NCBI GenBank assembly: GCA_037975125.1
Contig: CM075850.1
Location: 66,368,390 to 66,432,389, forward strand
Direction: 5' to 3'
DNA: 64,000 bases
Source: Latrodectus hesperus
Lineage: Eukaryota; Arthropoda; Arachnida; Araneae; Theridiidae
The position numbers and the translations under genes are program-made. Below the pieces are notes generated by a model. That model saw only the letters and a program-made list of their open reading frames with translations. It had not been told where the DNA came from and did not search any database. Each line of letters opens with the position of its first letter. Position 1 is the first letter of the stretch. Shown here piece after piece: positions 58,545 through 64,000 of this stretch.

Positions 58545-61500
58545 ATTTATAACTTAAGAATTAAGATGAAAACACAACCTAATATAATCAGTTTTATAGT
58601 GTATTTCATCAAATTTATTATCTCTACAATTTATATACTTTATTATTTCCATTATTTCTTCTATTGCTATTGAAATATTTATGTTTTATTAATTACTGCA
58701 ATTATTTATTTAAATGATATTAATGGTTTGATTGAAAACAAAAATTCGCTCCATTTTTATTCTCGTATTATTAATTTCCAATTTTTATTTTCATCAAACA
58801 ATAATGATTTTATTTCCTGTAAACATTTCGAATTATTCTTAATAAAAGGAATTCAGTTCTGATCAACTTTTTTATATAACCAGGGATTGAGTGTTTAACA
58901 GCAAAATGTTTCCAATTGTCTATCAGTTGAACTTTTATTTTTTAAAGCCTTTTATATTGTTTTACTTAGCACAATTCTCATAATTTTATGTATAGGATTA
59001 ATTTTTTGGTTTAATTAATGTGCTTATAATTCTTTCTATTTTTAAATGATATTTTTTATTAATTAATATAACGAATTTTTTATATTAACTAAGTTTTACA
59101 TTAAGAGTGTTACGATTTATTTAATACAAGACATGAAAAGAAATTCTTGAATTAAAGAACAGTATTGCAACAAAAACAGTTTTTTTTACATGTGTTGTAA
59201 TCTAAATTTGTTAAATTATATTTGTTACATTAAGGTAACAGTGGATGATGCACAATGAAAAATTTAAGAATTAAGGTTAGAGATGCTTATAACAATAGAA
59301 TTAAAGTGCTTTACTTAAAAAAATTGAAACAAAGCATCCACATGTATTGTAAATACTTAATTAGAATAGTAAATACAATCTACTTATATTCTTTGCATTC
59401 AAATACAAATTGTTGGAAATCTTAAATCAATGGAAATGCATTTGTAGTTCTTTTATTCCTTGTGGACAAACGCATGGCTTAAACTTGCAGAAGTACATTA
59501 ATAGGAGAATTAATCTTACCTGAACTCTTTTGATCTAATCAAAATTATCGCTGTGTCAGCATAACCATATGCATTAAGTGATTGTCATCTAAGCTTCTTA
59601 GGTTTCCATCCGGTCAAATTTAGATGTGAAAGGATTAATTTAGGTACTGGTCTCGACGTTTGATCTTCATAAAAATGTTAAATGTTTCATGTTGGTGTAA
59701 TTTAATTTCTTAAACATATGGTTCAGTTTGTACTCTTTGATCAGTTTTTTAATGCTTGTTACAATGGACATATATTAAAATCATATATGCATAAATATGA
59801 ACTTACATGTCAATTCATTTCTAAATAATAAAATTAAATTAAGAAACTGGAGTTTTTTCACTTTTAAATGTTTCTTAGTGTATGGTACAATTTCTGTTAA
59901 ATATGAAAATTTTTATCAGTTGGTTCAAACTTTTCAATAAAATAATAAAAGAGATAAAGGCTAGTGAATAATTTTCGAGAGATATAATATTTTACAATAT
60001 TAATATGATAGAATCCTTCAAAATGAAAGGTCTCATGTTTGATTACAAACAGTCTTGAACAATGGCAGATGGATGTTCCACTTCTGTCTTATACACATCC
60101 ATCGGGGCGTGCATTTTATAAGTTTGAAGGTTTCTTTTTTGCGACATATTTATAAAGCTTAAATCTAAGAACTTTGTATGGCTTTAATGTGAATGGAACC
60201 TTAAAAAGTTTTATAACTGCTTTCGATTGTTCATTAAATGAACTTATGATAGAACCGCGTTCTTGTTAAGAAGACCATCGTTAGATACCAGACATTGTTG
60301 AGCAACTGAACATGGGTGCTGAGTTACTCCTTGAAAAAACTGTGTTAACATAGAGAAATAAAAATTAAACTTGGCTATCTAAGGCAGAACAAATGACTTG
60401 TTAATTTCCACTCAAAGAAAGAAATGGAAGAAAGTGAAGCTATGAGGTATACATAGTGAAAAAATGGAAATATTTAAAAATAAAAACAATTTTCAGCAAT
60501 TCTTAAAGCATATAATTGTATATATTTTATGTAATATTTAAAATATCTAAGATTGAACTTATTATTTACTAAACCATAGCTAAAGCTTTACTTATTTAAT
60601 ATGTTACCATGATAGTTTCGAAGAATATTTTACTGTAAAGGATCTTGATGGTATCGCATGACAATTTAAAAAAAGGAATCCGAAGTGCAAAAATAGACTA
60701 AAATTAAAAACCCAAAATTAAAAGAAGTTATTTTGAAACAAAGATGACAAATTTATAGAGCATTACTTTGGTATTTATTTTTTAGTAAACTTAATTTCAA
60801 AGGTTTTTTTCTATACTTTTTATAGTTTTTTACTAGTTACAAGTTTTACAATGTTTGAAAACTATTTTGTAATATTTTGCTGTTATTAGGAAAACAGCTA
60901 ACTACAACTGGAATTTTCTAAACAAATTCACAAGATAGTGAAAAAACACAAAATGCTGTCGAAAAAAAAAGAAAACTGTATGAAAATATGGATAAAGAAC
61001 ATTGTGTAACAAAAATTCTGTTCTCAAAATAAAAATGTAGACAAAAATTTCTAAAGTAGAAATTTCAAATCTCATAGATAATTGAGTTGCAAAAAAAGAA
61101 TACGAAAATTTAAAGAGATTAAAAGTCACCTCACACACAAAACATCGGCTTATTAATATTAAAAAAAAACTAGGAAATATCTTTCTATACATTAAAAATA
61201 TTATTATTTTTATTAAAAATATTGAAAACCATTAATAAAGTGACGAGAAAAAAATCTAAAAAAAAGAAGGTAAGTAGAATCCTGATAAAAACAGAAGAGA
61301 TTTAAGAACGCAAATCCTTCAAATGAATCTGATGGAAGAGTACAAACATAGTGTCAAGATAGAGCAACCAACAAGATATTTCAGTCCTAGACATGTAAGA
61401 TAAACTAGTAGAAATAGCTATATAAAATGAAACCTTTCAGAGATTGAATGGAATGCCATAGCCAAAGTATCATGGGAAAAGTGGACAGCACTGGCAAGTA

Positions 61501-64000
61501 ATAGATGGATTCCTAAATCTGGAATATTTTTCATTGGTATAAAAGATTCAAGGAAAAATAACCTAGTTGTAACATCGCCGAAATTTTTTTTTCAAGTTTT
61601 CTAACAGAATTTAATGATATTTTTTTATAAATAGATCCCGCAAAATTATAATCTGAAATTAATACAAACAAAAGTTTTGAAATCACAAACATGTGAATAC
61701 TCAAGCTAGCTAAGTTATTTGATGCAATTTCATTTTTAGTTCCAAACATCCCTGTAATTCCTTGTTTTATATCTTAAGAGGCTTAAGTCATATCAGAACA
61801 AAAATTTAAACTTATTCAAAATAATAATAAAGGAAGGTTTGAAATTTTGAGATAAATACAATAAATATTTTTTACTCTTTAATATAAATGAAAAGAGTTG
61901 TTCCAAAATAAACAGGCGTTTATGTGAGTCTTTTAAATATGACTAAAAGTATACTCAACAATTTTAAATTTGTAAAATTTAGCAATGGATAAAATTCATA
62001 TATGCTTGCATACTCTACATGCATTTATACACTGTGAAAATGACTAATTGAAATGCGATTAGGAAATATTACTTATAAATATAAGAAAAAATATTCTGTT
62101 ATATTACATTTATATAAACTGTAAAGAAATATTAATGTTAGCCGTACTTTTTAATCTACATTCAAGAAAAACGCCTCACATTTTTAAATCAATATAAAGT
62201 GATTAAAATATTTTCTTTGAAGGAAAAAATATATCATTTTATTAATGATAATGTAGTATTAATAAAATATAATAATAATGCCATAACTAATAAAATGATG
62301 AGTAATAATTTATCATTTTAGTGATATTGCCATTAATTATTAATAGCCATAAATGATGATGTTTTTATTGGCTTTTTAGAAACTTATTACTAAGCAATTT
62401 CTTATATATTTTGCATAGTGACTGAATGATCTCTTTTCATACACAAGGAGGACTTGAATTAATTTTAAATAGCAATGGTCACAGTATAAGGATTTATAAA
62501 TAAAATATAATGTACAAACATTTTTTTAATATAATGTATAAAGTAAAGTGTTAAATATTTGCATAAAATATAATGTATAAAGTTTGGACATTTTTATTTA
62601 TGTATTAGAGATAGGCTGCTGTTACTGATGTCCAGTGTTTAATCTTAAGAAAACGTATGAAATTAATTTTTGTCTTGAATAGAAAGAGTTTTCCACACAA
62701 ATTAACATGAATGTTTTTTCCTTATTATTTGAACTCATATTAATAGGCTTGAAAATCAAAACATTCGCTATCAATGTTCATTAAATGTAAATAATCAGAT
62801 GCTATTATGGCAATTTTGCAGGGATTCAATTTGCAAATAAAATTACTGTCTAAACTATTTTGAGTAGTGCTTTGTTTTACAATTGTTATGTTACTTTCTG
62901 GGGCCAGAATAGGTGTACATTGAAAATAAGTGAAAATAATATTGATTTATATGCATTCTTCTTTTGGCTTACAACCCATTTTCTAATAAAGATACATGAG
63001 AATAATTATCAATATGAAATTAAAAACCATAGATTCGTTTTAAAACAATGGAATATATATTAAATCAGAATTATAACCCTTTTAGGAATAAAGAAAACCT
63101 TTCCTTCATTAATCATTATAGTTAACTTTTTCATAAAATACTTTTAATAAATTTAAAAGGTTTGGATGCTTTCCAGGAAGCTGACAAAAAGGATATTTGA
63201 CTTTCAAAATGCACGAGTGCTATATATTTATAGAATCAGACAGCGCAGTCTTTTACAATCATTCTTTCTCGAACAAATTATAGTGTCTAGTTCCCTTTCC
63301 TTTAGCTTGCATTTCTGAATTTCTCTTATTTAATATCTTAAGAATATTATTTTAATAGCAAATTCTTTTAAATATAAATATAATTTAAAAATATATGATT
63401 TATCCCTTTTGTTTTACTGTTTTTGTTTGATTTCTATCCTGCGATTGAGAGAATTTACGTACATAATATATATTTAAAATTATATTTAAATAATACTTAA
63501 ATAACAACTAAAATTTGAAATGAAATATTAAAAAGAAATATAAATTTTAATTGAAGATAAACAATAAAGGAATAAATACGGAAATGAATTTTTTCAATCG
63601 TTAATTTACCTAAGAAATGAATTAGTCTAATGCAAAGTATACATTACATTAGGATTTGTATCATCATTAAATTGACTATTACTTTTTAATTTGTAACTCC
63701 AAAAAGAATCAAACTCCTCCAATCAAACTAACTCTTTGATATGATGTGCAAAATTTCATGTTGGTTAATTACATATTTATCAAAATTTACAAAATATTAC
63801 CTGGATGCAATTCATAGAAATGCATTCCACACCGTTTTGTGTCGAATAACATCGTGAACTTTAATATCGTGAAACTCAGTTATAATTTATTACTTACTTC
63901 GCACTGGAGACCAACAATGTGCTATCAATTATAATCTTTAACGCATTTTAAGACGCATTTGGTATGAGCACTAATTATTCATTGTAAAGTTGAAGTCGAT
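58545..64000. other. AT-rich non-coding DNA, nothing firm
   Basis: No supported gene. A plus-strand frame without an ATG at 61431-61604 (57 codons) contains EIEWNAIAKVSWEKWTALAS, oddly rich in Trp, but matches nothing I know. Minus-strand frames at 60902-61192 (Phe-rich) and 61531-61749 look like chance. An AAG|GTAAGT donor-like string at 61266 sits in plain A-rich DNA. Around 62490-62580 the string AAAATATAATGTATAAAG recurs imperfectly. Confidence 0.5.

Noticed and set aside
61262..61275. Splice donor AAG|GTAAGT
   Set aside because: It sits in A-rich DNA with no exon-like sequence before it, and is likely to occur by chance.

Overview
The window looks like nuclear DNA from an animal, most likely an arthropod and possibly a spider or other chelicerate. 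It is strongly A+T-rich, has no operon-like gene arrangement, and carries long uninterrupted (AT)n microsatellites, tRNA-derived SINEs, a TA-flanked Tc1/mariner-superfamily transposon and two remnants that look like non-LTR retrotransposon pieces. The arthropod call is inferred from the type of repeats; the spider suggestion rests on general resemblance and is weak.

I see no complete host protein-coding gene. Nearly all open frames are short, rich in F/I/K/N/Y and uncoded by any family I recognise, as expected for chance frames in AT-rich DNA. The window reads as intergenic or long-intron sequence sprinkled with mobile elements.

Layout. 1-8.9 kb: AT-rich DNA with three SINE copies (about 2515, 4605 and, on the minus strand, 5430-5690) and a double (AT)n array at 6.85-6.98 kb. 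8.93-10.01 kb: the 5' part of a retroelement on the minus strand (GC-rich leader plus an ORF1-like frame with a DUF4780-like end). 11.19-11.42 kb: a 234-bp MITE-like element with about 40-bp inverted ends. 12.19-13.78 kb: a full-length mariner-type transposon with about 160-bp inverted repeats, TA target duplication and a transposase frame broken by two nonsense codons. 14-18 kb: microsatellite, a minus-strand SINE and a SINE fragment. 18-35.5 kb: a long featureless stretch with a few perfect short palindromes. 35.58-35.84 kb: an unusually CpG-dense block ending in an AAG|GTAAGT splice donor, the best candidate in the window for a host promoter and first exon (plus strand). 36-44.6 kb: microsatellites, a SINE fragment and a degenerate tandem repeat. 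44.63-44.89 kb: the 3' end of a non-LTR retrotransposon ORF2, minus strand, frameshifted. 48.02-48.19 kb: the best-preserved SINE, with a perfect T-arm and a 12-bp target duplication. 50.6-51.4 kb: a second CpG-enriched stretch. 55-64 kb: two more (AT)n arrays, a 30-bp tandem duplication and otherwise plain AT-rich DNA.

The mobile elements are unrelated insertions and do not form a working system. All coding remnants are inactive as they stand. The most useful leads are the candidate first exon near 35.8 kb and the repeated occurrence of a CTCF-like core (AGATGGCGCT), which is carried inside both inverted repeats of the mariner element.
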